A stretch of 64,000 bases of DNA from NCBI GenBank assembly GCA_017519885.1, contig JAFWRO010000057.1:1-64000 (forward strand). The letters are read 5' to 3'. The position numbers were made by a program, and so were the translations under genes. The notes under the pieces were generated by a model. The model was not told the origin of the DNA. It did no database searches and worked only from the letters and a program-made list of their open reading frames with translations. Below, in pieces: positions 1 to 8,470 of the stretch; positions within the stretch are counted from its first letter, which is position 1; every line of letters starts with the position of its first letter. The DNA is from Liminaster sp017519885. Its GTDB lineage: Bacteria > Bacteroidota > Bacteroidia > Bacteroidales > UBA3663.

Positions 1-1491
1 GAAGTCGATGTCGGGCTGGTCCTCATGCTTGTTGGCCGAACCGTAGTATGCCTTATTATAGACGCTGTGGTTGGCCGAAACGAAGCGGTAGCCCAGGCGG
101 CTTGTGAAGACGAAGCCTTTGAAGGGCTTGAAGTTGAGTGCAGTGTTGCCCTGCACGAAGGTGCTCCACGTCTTGGTGCGGCGTGCCTGAAGTGCGATGA
201 GCGGGTTGATGTCGTCGCCCGACTGGAACTGCGAGATGCCGTAGTAGTTGCCGTCGGCATCGGTCATCAGCGTTGTGCCACTGTTGAGCAGGTTCTGCAT
301 ATCCTGTGGCAGATTGCCTGGGGCATAAACGGGTTTGGTGAGCGGATCCATGGCAATGGCGCCACGCAGTACGGAATAATAGGGGTCGTTTTCGGCCACT
401 GCACCTTGCGTCATGTAGGAGATGACATTCTGCGTGCTTACCTGCAGCCAGTTGTTGACGTCGTATTCACCGTTGATGTTGCCGGCAAAGCGCTTGTAGT
501 AGTCGTCGTCGCCGGTCACGATGCCATTGTTGCCCGTGTAGTTGAACGACACGTAGAAGTTGCCTTTGTCGTAACCGTTCTGGAAGTTGACGCTGTGCTT
601 CTGCATCAGGGATTTCTCGAACATGGCATCGCACCAGTCAGTGTCTGTTCCGTCCCAGAGGCTTGTGTAGTCGGTGCCAAGTCCCTTGTGATAGTCGATG
701 TATTGCTGGGCGTTCATCACCTCGGGCTTGCGGCCCATGCTCTGGATGGCCCACTGTCCACTGTAAGAGATCTTGCCCTGCCCTGCCTTGCCGCGCTTGG
801 TGGTGATCATGATGACACCGTTGCCGGCCTCTGCACCGTAGATGGCTGCCGAAGCAGCATCCTTGAGCACCTCCATGCTCTCTACGTCATTGGGGTCGAT
901 GTTTGAGATGGAGTTGACACGTACGCCATCTACAACATAGAGTGGGTCGCTGGTAGAGTTGGACGAGAAGCCGCGCACACGGATGGTGCTTTCGGCACCG
1001 GGTGTGCCCGAGGTGCTGATCATCTGCACACCAGCAGTCTTGCCTTGCAGCGACTGATTGACGTCGCTGATGGTGCGGTTCTGGATGTCGCCCGACTTCA
1101 CCTGGCTGATGGCACCGGTGAGGTTCGACTTCTTCTGTACGCCGTAACCTACGACAACGACATCCTCCAGGAGTTCGCTGTTTTCGTTGAGCGTCACTTC
1201 ATAGTGTGCGCGACCATCCACAGCCACCTCCTGGGTGGTGTAGCCGATGAACGAGATGGCCAGCGTCTGGCCCTTCTCTACGCCGCTCAGGGCGAAGTTG
1301 CCGTCGAGGTCGGTGACGCAGCCGTTGGTAGTGCCTTTCACTAGCACCGATGCGCCCAGGATGGGCTCGCCGAATTGATCGTTTACAGTTCCTGTAATGC
1401 TCTGTGCAAGCGTCTGTGCTGTGGCAGTCATCAGACAAAGCAAGGCAATCAGGAGCAACCGAATCTGTTTGAATAGGTTCTGCTTTTTCAT
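1..1491 (-). CDS. SusC/RagA-family TonB-dependent outer-membrane receptor, 3' part missing
   Basis: The frame is open from the ATG at 1491 to the window edge (497 codons) with no stop. SusC proteins form the outer-membrane channel that imports glycan oligomers captured by a SusD lipoprotein, powered by TonB. Visible are a signal peptide (about residues 1-30), a carboxypeptidase-like domain beginning ITGTVNDQFGEPILGA, the plug motif VVVVGYG near residue 113, SLQGKTAGVQ, IRVRGFSS, PLYVVDGV and AAIYGAEAGNGVIMITTKRG, all typical of the family. The family is normally about 1000 residues, so half lies outside the window. It is divergent from the uronate/pectin genes to its right and may belong to the same PUL. 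No STN domain is present, which fits control by a hybrid two-component regulator rather than an ECF/FecR pair (inference). Confidence 0.95.
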   Translation of the reverse strand, partial: MKKQNLFKQIRLLLIALLCLMTATAQTLAQSITGTVNDQFGEPILGASVLVKGTTNGCVTDLDGNFALSGVEKGQTLAISFIGYTTQEVAVDGRAHYEVTLNENSELLEDVVVVGYGVQKKSNLTGAISQVKSGDIQNRTISDVNQSLQGKTAGVQMISTSGTPGAESTIRVRGFSSNSTSDPLYVVDGVRVNSISNIDPNDVESMEVLKDAASAAIYGAEAGNGVIMITTKRGKAGQGKISYSGQWAIQSMGRKPEVMNAQQYIDYHKGLGTDYTSLWDGTDTDWCDAMFEKSLMQKHSVNFQNGYDKGNFYVSFNYTGNNGIVTGDDDYYKRFAGNINGEYDVNNWLQVSTQNVISYMTQGAVAENDPYYSVLRGAIAMDPLTKPVYAPGNLPQDMQNLLNSGTTLMTDADGNYYGISQFQSGDDINPLIALQARRTKTWSTFVQGNTALNFKPFKGFVFTSRLGYRFVSANHSVYNKAYYGSANKHEDQPDIDF

Positions 1492-1568
1492 AGATAAAAT
1501 GATTAATTATTTAAAAGGTGTATTGTTGGTTGAATCTCGGTGTGATGATAACATCAGTTTTGACGGTG

Positions 1569-1576
1569 CAAAGGTA
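1569..1576 (-). promoter_or_regulatory. -7 element upstream of the partial SusC gene
   Basis: On the minus strand this reads TACCTTTG, a perfect Bacteroidetes -7 box (TAnnTTTG), about 78 nt before the ATG at 1491. No TTTG -33 box is seen at the usual distance, as expected of an activator-dependent promoter. Further upstream are two TTTTGTAC direct repeats. Confidence 0.6.
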
Positions 1577-1649
1577 GCGTGTTTTCGAACAGCTTGTGAG
1601 AACTGAACTCCAAGACAGCAAAGTGTAGGTGCAAAACCTGAAAATGTGC

Positions 1650-1697
1650 GTACAAAAGGGCCGTTTAGGGCGAGAATAGGAGGAAAAACGTACAAAA
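1650..1697 (-). promoter_or_regulatory. Paired TTTTGTAC repeats, possible activator site
   Basis: Read on the minus strand, TTTTGTAC occurs at 1697-1690 and 1657-1650, start-to-start 40 bp. The first is followed by a T-run plus CCT, and the second by CATTTT and TTTTGCACC. The same order of words precedes the promoter near 19049, and similar words precede those at 47858 and 4157. A binding site for a PUL activator is an inference. Confidence 0.4.
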
Positions 1698-1713
1698 TTA
1701 GTGGTTCGAAAAA

Positions 1714-1847
1714 GGTTGAGAGGGGATTGAAAGGTTAAGAGGGGATTGAAGGGTTAAGAGGGGTTGAGAGGGGTTGTTACGCTTCGCTCCACGCGAGCAG
1801 AGCTCGGAGCGAAAGGTTAAGAGGGGTTAAGAAGGGTTATGAGGGGC
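1714..1847. repeat. Degenerate 9-10 nt period GGTTAAGAG array around a hairpin
   Basis: GGTTGAG/GGATTGA/GGTTAAG words start at 1714, 1724, 1733, 1743, 1752, 1762 and 1772, then resume at 1815, 1825 and 1835. Between the two blocks lies an inverted repeat TTCGCTCC...GGAGCGAA (about 1783-1813). A related array lies at 19884-19930. The function is unknown. Confidence 0.75.
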
Positions 1848-1936
1848 CAGGAAATAATCACCATCCAAAAGTTGGAGCATCAGCGTATAAAACGAGGAAA
1901 CGAGATGTCAAAAGGAGGCAATGAGCCTACGCAGCT

Positions 1937-1968
1937 CTTGCAGGTTAGGCAGAAAGCCCTTATCTTTG
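1937..1968 (+). promoter_or_regulatory. Promoter of the uronate SDR/uxuA operon
   Basis: CTTG (1937-1940), 20 nt, then TATCTTTG (1961-1968). The -7 box is perfect and the -33 box matches three of four bases. Transcription would start near 1975, giving a leader of about 80 nt before the ATG at 2057. Confidence 0.6.
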
Positions 1969-2056
1969 CTGCGAAATTTCGACAAGCGTCCTTCGGGATG
2001 AGTTTTCGAGCAAAACAGATAAACCATTTTCACACCTTTTAAAAATTATTATAGAC

Positions 2057-2866
2057 ATGAAGAATCTTTTTGACATCAAAGGCAAGGTAGTAGTCCTTAC
2101 CGGTGGTTGTGGCGTACTGGGTCAGTGCATCGCACGTTATTTGGCCGAACAGGGAGCCCACATGGTGATCCTCGATCGCGTAGTTGAGGTAGGCAAGCAG
2201 TTTGAGGCAGAATTGAACCAGCTGACCGAGTCGCTGTTCCTTGAAACCAACGTGCTCGACGCAGCCAAGCTCGAGCAGAACTGCAAGGATATCCTTGCCA
2301 AATTCGGTACCATCGACGTGCTGCTCAATGCAGCAGGAGGCAACATGGGTGCTGCCAACATCGCTCCCGACCAGACCTTCCTTGATGCCAGTGACGACGC
2401 TATTCACAAGGTGGTAGAACTTAACCTCTTCGGCACCATCTTGCCCACCAAGGTCTTTGGCCGTGTCATCTGCGAAAAGAAGGAAGGCGCCATCGTCAAC
2501 TTCTGCTCCGAGTCGGCACTGCGTCCATTGACACGTGTCTTCGGCTATGGTTGTGCCAAGTCGGCCATTGCCTCCTACACCAAGTATATGGCCACCGAAG
2601 TAGCAACCAAGTTCTCGCCCAAGGTGAGGGTCAACGCCATTGTGCCCGGCTTCCTTATCACCAATCAGAATCGTGCCCTGCTCACCAATCCCGATGGCAC
2701 ACTCACTGCTCGTGGTGCCGACGTTATCCGTCACACCCCTGCTGCCCGTTTTGCCGAGCCCGAAGAACTGTGCGGCACCATCCATTATCTCATCTCCGAG
2801 GCTTCGAGCTTCGTCACCGGTGCCCTCTCAGTCGTAGATGGCGGCTTTGATGTGTTCTCCATTTAA
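2057..2866 (+). CDS. SDR-family oxidoreductase, probable D-mannonate oxidoreductase (fructuronate reductase)
   Basis: A 269-residue classical short-chain dehydrogenase. The nucleotide-binding motif TGGCGVLG sits at residues 15-22, NAAGG at 91-95, and the catalytic Tyr-x3-Lys as Y164/K168 (YGCAK) with serines just upstream. The usual SDR length and the downstream mannonate dehydratase, 13 bp away, suggest it reduces D-fructuronate to D-mannonate with NAD(P)H in glucuronate catabolism. In many Bacteroidetes an SDR replaces the classical UxuB, and the function here rests on that context. It lies between pectin-related genes, so the enzyme would process unsaturated or free uronic acids after pectin breakdown. 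Another polyol or gluconate dehydrogenase activity cannot be excluded. The start follows an A/T-rich leader ending near AAAAATTATTATAGAC. Confidence 0.85.
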   Translation: MKNLFDIKGKVVVLTGGCGVLGQCIARYLAEQGAHMVILDRVVEVGKQFEAELNQLTESLFLETNVLDAAKLEQNCKDILAKFGTIDVLLNAAGGNMGAANIAPDQTFLDASDDAIHKVVELNLFGTILPTKVFGRVICEKKEGAIVNFCSESALRPLTRVFGYGCAKSAIASYTKYMATEVATKFSPKVRVNAIVPGFLITNQNRALLTNPDGTLTARGADVIRHTPAARFAEPEELCGTIHYLISEASSFVTGALSVVDGGFDVFSI

Positions 2867-2879
2867 CGCTCTCAACCCT

Positions 2880-4058
2880 ATGATACATCTTTGTGAACAA
2901 ACCATGCGCTGGTACGGACCCAACGATCCCGTCAGCCTTAGTGATATTCGTCAAGCAGGAGCCACCGGCGTCATCACCGCACTCCACCATATCCCCAACG
3001 GCCAGGTATGGACCGTGGAGGAAATCATGAAACGCAAGAATGCCGTCGAGGCAGCAGGCCTTGCGTGGACAGGCGTCGAGAGCGTGCCCGTACACGAGCA
3101 CATCAAGACGCAGGAAGGCAACTTCCAGCTGTATATCGACAACTACAAGCAAAGCATCCGTAACCTCGGAGCCTGTGGCATCCACATGGTGACCTACAAC
3201 TTCATGCCTGTGCTCGATTGGACACGCACCAACCTCAACTATGTCTTCGAGGACGGTAGCCATGGCCTGATGTTCGAGATGGCAGCCTTCATGGCATTCG
3301 ACCTCTTCATCCTCAAACGTCCAGGTGCCGAGCATGATTATACAGCCGAGCAGATCAGCAAGGCCAAGGCACGCTTCGAGCAGATGGACGATGATGAGAT
3401 CCGCACCCTCACGCGCACGATGATTGCCGGATTGCCTGGCTCGGAAGAGTCGTTTACGCTCGACCAGTTCCAGCATGAACTCGACCGCTACAAGGGCATC
3501 GACGCCGAGCGTTTGCGTAGCAACCTGATCTACTTCCTCAGCGAAGTTTGTCCTGTGGCCGACGAAGCAGGAGTCTATCTGGTCATCCATCCCGACGATC
3601 CTCCCATGCCTATCCTTGGCCTGCCACGTATCCTCTCGTCGGCTGAAGACTTCCAGCGTCTGGTCGATGCAGTACCCAACCCGAGCAATGGCCTTTGCCT
3701 CTGCACAGGTTCGCTGGGTGGAGCCGGCAAGCACGACCTTGTGGGCATGATGCGTCGCTTTGGCGACCGTATCAACTTCGTGCACCTTCGTGCAGTCACC
3801 CAAACTTCCGAAGGAGACTTCTACGAGAAATGGACCTTCGAGGGCGATCTCGACACCTACGAGTTCCTCAAGGCTATGCTCGAAGTGGAACAGCAACGTG
3901 GTTGCAGCATCCCGCTCCGTCCCGACCATGGACATCAGATTATCGACGACCTGAATGGAAAGAAGACCAATCCGGGCTACACCTGCCTGGGCCGTATGCG
4001 CGAGCTGGCAGAGATTCGCGGCATGGAGTTAGGTATCGCTCGCTCATTGTATCGCTAG
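2880..4058 (+). CDS. uxuA: Mannonate dehydratase UxuA
   Basis: Dehydrates D-mannonate to 2-keto-3-deoxy-D-gluconate in the cytoplasm, a central step of hexuronate use. The 392-residue product starts MIHLCEQTMRWYGPNDPVSL; an in-frame ATG 42 nt upstream lies inside the preceding gene and was not chosen. Family marks are the start motif RWYGPNDPVSL, the acidic metal/substrate motif VIHPDDPPMP, NGLCLCTGS, NFVHLR and RPDHGH near the C terminus. Length matches typical UxuA (about 390). It follows the SDR gene by 13 bp with no terminator between, so the two form an operon. A stem-loop with a T-run follows the stop. Confidence 0.97.
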   Translation: MIHLCEQTMRWYGPNDPVSLSDIRQAGATGVITALHHIPNGQVWTVEEIMKRKNAVEAAGLAWTGVESVPVHEHIKTQEGNFQLYIDNYKQSIRNLGACGIHMVTYNFMPVLDWTRTNLNYVFEDGSHGLMFEMAAFMAFDLFILKRPGAEHDYTAEQISKAKARFEQMDDDEIRTLTRTMIAGLPGSEESFTLDQFQHELDRYKGIDAERLRSNLIYFLSEVCPVADEAGVYLVIHPDDPPMPILGLPRILSSAEDFQRLVDAVPNPSNGLCLCTGSLGGAGKHDLVGMMRRFGDRINFVHLRAVTQTSEGDFYEKWTFEGDLDTYEFLKAMLEVEQQRGCSIPLRPDHGHQIIDDLNGKKTNPGYTCLGRMRELAEIRGMELGIARSLYR

Positions 4059-4082
4059 TAAATAATTACACATCTATTTTTT

Positions 4083-4116
4083 GAAACCGAACTGCGTTAG
4101 TGGCTCGGTTTCTTTT
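4083..4116 (+). terminator. Intrinsic terminator after uxuA
   Basis: A perfect 8-bp stem GAAACCGA (4083-4090) / TCGGTTTC (4105-4112) with a 14-nt loop is followed by TTTTG, 24 nt after the uxuA stop. It separates the uronate operon from the pectinesterase promoter. Confidence 0.75.
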
Positions 4117-4131
4117 GTAATTTGGGGTAAT

Positions 4132-4164
4132 TTTGTGCAAATTGGGGGTAATAACATATTTTTG
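4132..4164 (+). promoter_or_regulatory. Promoter of the pectinesterase gene
   Basis: TTTG (4132-4135), 21 nt, then TATTTTTG (4157-4164), both boxes perfect. Overlapping upstream words TTTTGTAA and TTTTGTGCA resemble the TTTTGTAC...TTTTGCA pattern near other promoters here. The position rules out the in-frame ATG at 4081 as the translation start. Confidence 0.7.
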
Positions 4165-4245
4165 CCCTCAATTTATTTGATTTTGCCCTTGTGGTTGGCA
4201 GGAAATGGCTTCCTTTGCGGTGTCAGTTTTATCGAAACACACACA

Positions 4246-5259
4246 ATGAAAGTCTTCAAGATCCTCAGCACACTGATAGCTACATTTTGCACAGCCCTCG
4301 CCATAGAGGCGGCTGTTTCGTCGTGCGATACGGACGCATGCGAGGGGTACGACTTCGTGGTTGCTGCCGATGGTTCGGGTGATTTTACCACCGTGCAGGC
4401 AGCCATTGATGCCGTACCCGCATTCCGTAAAACACACCGTACGACTATCCTGGTGAAGCAGGGCACTTATCATGAGAAGGTGATTGTGGCGCCCTGCAAG
4501 ATCAACATCTCGCTCATCGGCGAGGATGGCGCTGTGATCAGCTACGACGACTTTGCACAGAAGCCCAATCGCTTTGGCGAAGAGACCAGCACGTCGGGAT
4601 CGGCCACCATCTATCTGTATGCTCCTGATTTCTATGCCGAGAACATCACCTTCGAGAACACGGCAGGACCCGTGGGCCAGGCTGTGGCTTGCCTTGTGGG
4701 TGCCGACCGTTGCTGCTTCCGTCGTTGCCGCTTCCTTGGCTTCCAGGATACATTATATACATTTACGGAAGGTTGCCGCATCTATCTCGACAACTGCTAC
4801 GTGGAGGGCACCGTCGATTTCATCTTTGGCGCTGCCACGACCATCTTTGACCACTGCCAGATACACAGCGTCGGGAACGGATTCCTCACTGCACCATCCA
4901 CGCCGCAGGGACAGAAGTTCGGCTACGTCTTCTACGACTGCGTGATGACAGCAGGGGAGGGCGTCGATGAGGTGTTCCTGTCGCGTCCGTGGAGACCATA
5001 TGCCAAGGCCGTGTTTGTGCGTTGCGAACTGGGTGGTCACATTGCTCCTGTGGGCTGGGACCCTTGGGGGAATGAGTCTCCCGAAGAGACTGTGCACTAT
5101 GCCGAATATGAGAGCACAGGCCTGGGGGCCAACCCTTTGGGACGTGCCTACTTCAGCCGCCAGCTTGATAACCTCGATGGCTACGACATGCTGCAGATCC
5201 TGGCAGGACGCGATGGCTGGATGCCTGTGGGAATGGGGGCACCGGAGATTAAAAGATAG
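4246..5259 (+). CDS. Secreted pectinesterase (carbohydrate esterase family 8)
   Basis: Removes methyl esters from homogalacturonan so it can be cut by pectin depolymerases. The 337-residue product has an N-terminal export signal and a right-handed beta-helix domain. Motifs read in order: GSGDFTTVQAAIDAVP (43-58), the Gln of GPVGQAVA (141-148), QDTLY with catalytic D168, GTVDFIFGAA with the second Asp D191, and LSRPWRPYA with R250. All key family residues are present. The start at 4246 was chosen because a frame extension to 4081 runs through the promoter and lacks a signal peptide. The mature protein is likely periplasmic or surface-exposed. It is followed by SusC/SusD and an esterase, consistent with a pectin PUL; no pectate lyase or GH28 is in this window. 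Confidence 0.95.
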   Translation: MKVFKILSTLIATFCTALAIEAAVSSCDTDACEGYDFVVAADGSGDFTTVQAAIDAVPAFRKTHRTTILVKQGTYHEKVIVAPCKINISLIGEDGAVISYDDFAQKPNRFGEETSTSGSATIYLYAPDFYAENITFENTAGPVGQAVACLVGADRCCFRRCRFLGFQDTLYTFTEGCRIYLDNCYVEGTVDFIFGAATTIFDHCQIHSVGNGFLTAPSTPQGQKFGYVFYDCVMTAGEGVDEVFLSRPWRPYAKAVFVRCELGGHIAPVGWDPWGNESPEETVHYAEYESTGLGANPLGRAYFSRQLDNLDGYDMLQILAGRDGWMPVGMGAPEIKR

Positions 5260-5330
5260 ACCCCCTCATTCCTCCGCACCCCCTCAATCCCCCGAACAGC
5301 GGGGGCAGAATACCTGCTTAGGGGGAGGAC
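5258..5330. repeat. Dispersed C/G-rich hairpin repeat, copy 1
   Basis: Contains CCCCCG-AACAG-CGGGGG followed by GCAG-AATAC-CTGC and GGGGGA. The 32-bp block at 5295-5326 is identical to 19281-19312. It lies between the pectinesterase stop and susC. Copies 1 and 2 are both preceded by CCCTC-type runs. It may be a small non-autonomous or palindromic repeat. Confidence 0.75.
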
Positions 5331-5426
5331 TGGTGGGTCCCGAATTCTTTCTTTTAGCAGAAAGATATTTAAAGAACGAGAAAACACTTATACATTTAAA
5401 TAATTAATTACTAACCAAACAAAAAA

Positions 5427-8400
5427 ATGAAACAGTACCATTCGAACTTGAAATGGTGTTCGCTGACCATCTTGATGCTTTTTGTGGCACAAGTGATGCT
5501 GGCACAGACGCGCACCATTACTGGCAAGGTGACTGACGCACAGTCGGAACCCCTTGCAGGTGTCAATGTAGTGGTCAAGGGTACCCAGTTGGGTACGATG
5601 ACCGACATGGACGGTAACTTCACCCTCAGTGTTCCCAATGGGAGCAAGGAACTCGTGGCATCGTTTGTGGGCTTTGAGACACAAACCATTGCCCTTGGAA
5701 ACAAGAATAACATCCGCATCAAGATGGTGGATGACCTGGCAGACCTCGAGGAAGTCGTCGTAGTAGGTTACGGCACGATGCGCAAGAGCGACCTCACGGG
5801 TGCCGTGAAGTCGATCAGCTCGGAGAACTTCAAGACCGGCAGCAACCTGACATCGCAGCAGCTGATGCAGGGCCAGTTCTCGGGTGTGAACATCACGATG
5901 AGCTCTGGCAAGCCCGGTGGATCGAGCGCTATCCGCGTACGTGGCGGCACATCTATTTCGGCATCGAACGACCCACTCTACGTAGTCGATGGAGTGCCCC
6001 TCAACGCAGGAGCAGGAGCCAGTCACACGAAGATCTCGTCATCGGTTAGCACCGATGCATTCGACCTTGAAGCAGTGGATCCCCTTTCGATGATTGACCC
6101 CGAGGATATCGAGAGCATCAACGTATTGAAGGATGCTTCGGCCACCGCCATCTACGGTTCGCGTGGTGCCAACGGCGTCATCATCATCACCACCAAGCAG
6201 GGCAAGAAGGGCGTGAAGCAGCTCAACTACGGCCTGAACCTGGGTTGGAGCTTCAATGCCAAGAAACTCGACGTGCTGAACGCTGACGAATATCGTCGTG
6301 CCTTCAGCGACATCAACAAGACCCTCGATCCCGCCAACCAGATCACCCTTCAGGATGGTGGCACCGACACCGACTGGCAGGACGAATTGATGCGCGTAGG
6401 CTTCTCGCAGAGCCACCACGTATCGCTGATGAACAGTTCGAAGGGCACCAGTTATCGTGCTTCGCTGAGCTATACCGACCAGAACGGTATCATCAAGAAC
6501 TCCGGACTGGAGAGCTACAACGGCCGTGTGAACATCAACCAGACTGCCCTCGACGATCGCCTGAAGATTGACTTCAACATGGGCTACAACGAGCAGCACG
6601 CTTCGCAGGCTCCTATCTCGGGTACCGTGGGTTCGGAAATGGGTACTTGTGCACTGTATGAGGCCTACGTCTTCAATCCAACACTGCCCGTCTTCGGTGA
6701 GGATGGCGACTATGTGGATGTGCGTCCTTATCGTGTCAACCCCGTTTCGTTCCTCGAAGAGGTACAGGACAAGCGCGTGACACGCAAGTTCATCGGCAAC
6801 CTTTCGGCTGACTACAACTTCTGGGGTCCATTGACCTTCCACACCAACCTGGGCTACAGCTACAACAACATGAGCCGTGACTCGTATATTTCGAAGGACA
6901 ACCTCTTCGGCGCAGGTCTGAACGGCTACGCCTCGATGCAGAAGATGGAGGACTACACCAAGCTGCTCGACCTCATCCTGAAGTACAACCAGAAGTTCGA
7001 CAAGCACAATATCGACGCCATGGCCGGTTATTCGTACCAGTACTTCAAGAACAACGGCAGCCTCTCGTCGGCCCAAGGCTTCCTTTCGGACGAGTTCAAA
7101 TACTACAACATCGGTGCTGCCAGCAGCTTCAATGCTCCTACGAGCTATATGGAGAGCAACAAGCTCATCTCGTTCTACGGACGCGTAAACTACAACTACG
7201 ACAACCGCTACCTGCTCACAGCTACCGTGCGTCGCGACGGATCGAGCCGATTCGGTGCCGACCACAAGTGGGGCCTCTTCCCTTCGGCAGCAGCATCGTG
7301 GCGCATCAGCCAAGAGCATTTCTGGGGCTGGGAAGCCATGAACGACTTGAAGCTTCGCTACAGCTTCGGTATCACCGGCAACCAGGAAATCGGCAACTAC
7401 CAGTCGCTCAACACACTGGCAGCTTCGTCGAACGGCTATCTGGTAGGCGGCAACAAGATCACCATCATCCTGCCAGCACAGTATTCGAATCCCGACCTGA
7501 AGTGGGAGGAGACCGCCCAGCACAACATCGGACTTGACTTTGGTTTCCTCGACAGCCGCATCCGTGGCAGTTTCGACTGGTACTACAAGAAGACCGACGA
7601 CCTGCTGCTCAGCGTCGATGTGCCTGCACCTTCGCTCATCACCCGCCAGATTGCCAACGTGGGTTCGGTAGAGAACAAGGGTGTCGAGTTTGAGATTGCA
7701 GCCGACATCATCCGCAACAAGGACTGGCGTTGGGACATCTCGCTCAACATGAGCCACAACACCAACGAGGTGACCAGCCTCTCGAACGACAAGTGGACGG
7801 GCGACGACGTGCTCACCGCAGCCTGCCAGGGTCAGGGCCTCTCGGGCTCTTATTCGCAGCGCATCAAGGAGGGTTACTCGATCGGTACCTTCTGGGGCAA
7901 GGAGTACCTGGGCATCGTCGATGGCAAGGAGACTTACCGCAAGAACGCTGACGGCAGCGACTGGGTAGGCGAGATCGGTTGCGCAATGCCAGACCTTTCG
8001 TACGGCATCACAACCAACGTACACTACAAGAACTGGTCGATGGGCATCGTACTGCGCGGCACCATCGGTAATGAGGTATATAACTGTACTGCCAACAACC
8101 TGATGTACACGGGCAACCTGCCAGGACGCAACATCCTGCGCGAAGCCCTCGATTCGGGCATCACCTACGGCGAACCCAAGGCCTTCTCGTCGCGCTTCGT
8201 AGAGGACGCTTCGTTCCTGCGACTCGACAACCTCAATCTCAGCTATGACTTTGCTGTCAAGGCACTTCACATCAGCCATGCACGCGTGAGCCTTTCGGCA
8301 CAGAACCTCTTCGTCATCACCGGCTATTCGGGCCTCGATCCCGAAGTCAGCTCGGTCATCACCAGCAATGGCATGTCAACCCTTGGCATGGATTACCTGA

Positions 8401-8450
8401 GCTATCCACGTGCACGCACCTTCACTTTGGGTCTTAATGTAACATTCTAA
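5427..8450 (+). CDS. SusC/RagA-family TonB-dependent receptor (pectin-type PUL)
   Basis: The outer-membrane importer partner of the SusD that follows 20 bp later. The 1007-residue product has a signal peptide ending near residue 26 (MLAQ), a carboxypeptidase-like domain (TITGKVTDAQSEPLAGVNV), the plug entry motif EEVVVVGYG, QLMQGQFSGVNI, PLYVVDGVP, TAIYGSRGANGVIIITTKQG, and a 22-strand-type barrel ending in an aromatic residue (LGLNVTF). Full length for the family; no STN domain. The order pectinesterase-susC-susD-esterase with a convergent hybrid two-component gene indicates a single carbohydrate locus. The substrate (pectin fragments) is inferred from neighbours only. A 746-codon frame on the opposite strand is a codon-usage shadow. 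Confidence 0.97.
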   Translation: MKQYHSNLKWCSLTILMLFVAQVMLAQTRTITGKVTDAQSEPLAGVNVVVKGTQLGTMTDMDGNFTLSVPNGSKELVASFVGFETQTIALGNKNNIRIKMVDDLADLEEVVVVGYGTMRKSDLTGAVKSISSENFKTGSNLTSQQLMQGQFSGVNITMSSGKPGGSSAIRVRGGTSISASNDPLYVVDGVPLNAGAGASHTKISSSVSTDAFDLEAVDPLSMIDPEDIESINVLKDASATAIYGSRGANGVIIITTKQGKKGVKQLNYGLNLGWSFNAKKLDVLNADEYRRAFSDINKTLDPANQITLQDGGTDTDWQDELMRVGFSQSHHVSLMNSSKGTSYRASLSYTDQNGIIKNSGLESYNGRVNINQTALDDRLKIDFNMGYNEQHASQAPISGTVGSEMGTCALYEAYVFNPTLPVFGEDGDYVDVRPYRVNPVSFLEEVQDKRVTRKFIGNLSADYNFWGPLTFHTNLGYSYNNMSRDSYISKDNLFGAGLNGYASMQKMEDYTKLLDLILKYNQKFDKHNIDAMAGYSYQYFKNNGSLSSAQGFLSDEFKYYNIGAASSFNAPTSYMESNKLISFYGRVNYNYDNRYLLTATVRRDGSSRFGADHKWGLFPSAAASWRISQEHFWGWEAMNDLKLRYSFGITGNQEIGNYQSLNTLAASSNGYLVGGNKITIILPAQYSNPDLKWEETAQHNIGLDFGFLDSRIRGSFDWYYKKTDDLLLSVDVPAPSLITRQIANVGSVENKGVEFEIAADIIRNKDWRWDISLNMSHNTNEVTSLSNDKWTGDDVLTAACQGQGLSGSYSQRIKEGYSIGTFWGKEYLGIVDGKETYRKNADGSDWVGEIGCAMPDLSYGITTNVHYKNWSMGIVLRGTIGNEVYNCTANNLMYTGNLPGRNILREALDSGITYGEPKAFSSRFVEDASFLRLDNLNLSYDFAVKALHISHARVSLSAQNLFVITGYSGLDPEVSSVITSNGMSTLGMDYLSYPRARTFTLGLNVTF

Positions 8451-8470
8451 CCAAATAAAAGCTGAAAACG

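Larger units (their letters stand above)
1492..2056. other. Gene-free stretch between divergent SusC and uronate genes
   Basis: No credible coding region. It holds the SusC -7 box and TTTTGTAC repeats, a degenerate GGTTAAGAG-type tandem array interrupted by a hairpin, and the promoter of the SDR gene. The short open frames here have no family resemblance. Confidence 0.7.

Noticed and set aside
2814..3935. 373-codon frame opposite uxuA, and similar frames opposite other genes
   Set aside because: Shadow frames of high-GC codons; they contain no family motifs and lack promoters.
4081..4245. Upstream extension of the pectinesterase frame
   Set aside because: It reads through the uxuA terminator and the consensus promoter; the signal peptide starts at 4246.
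6039..8279. Long frame opposite SusC (746 codons)
   Set aside because: A shadow of SusC codon use, lying fully within a well-defined gene with no recognisable domain.
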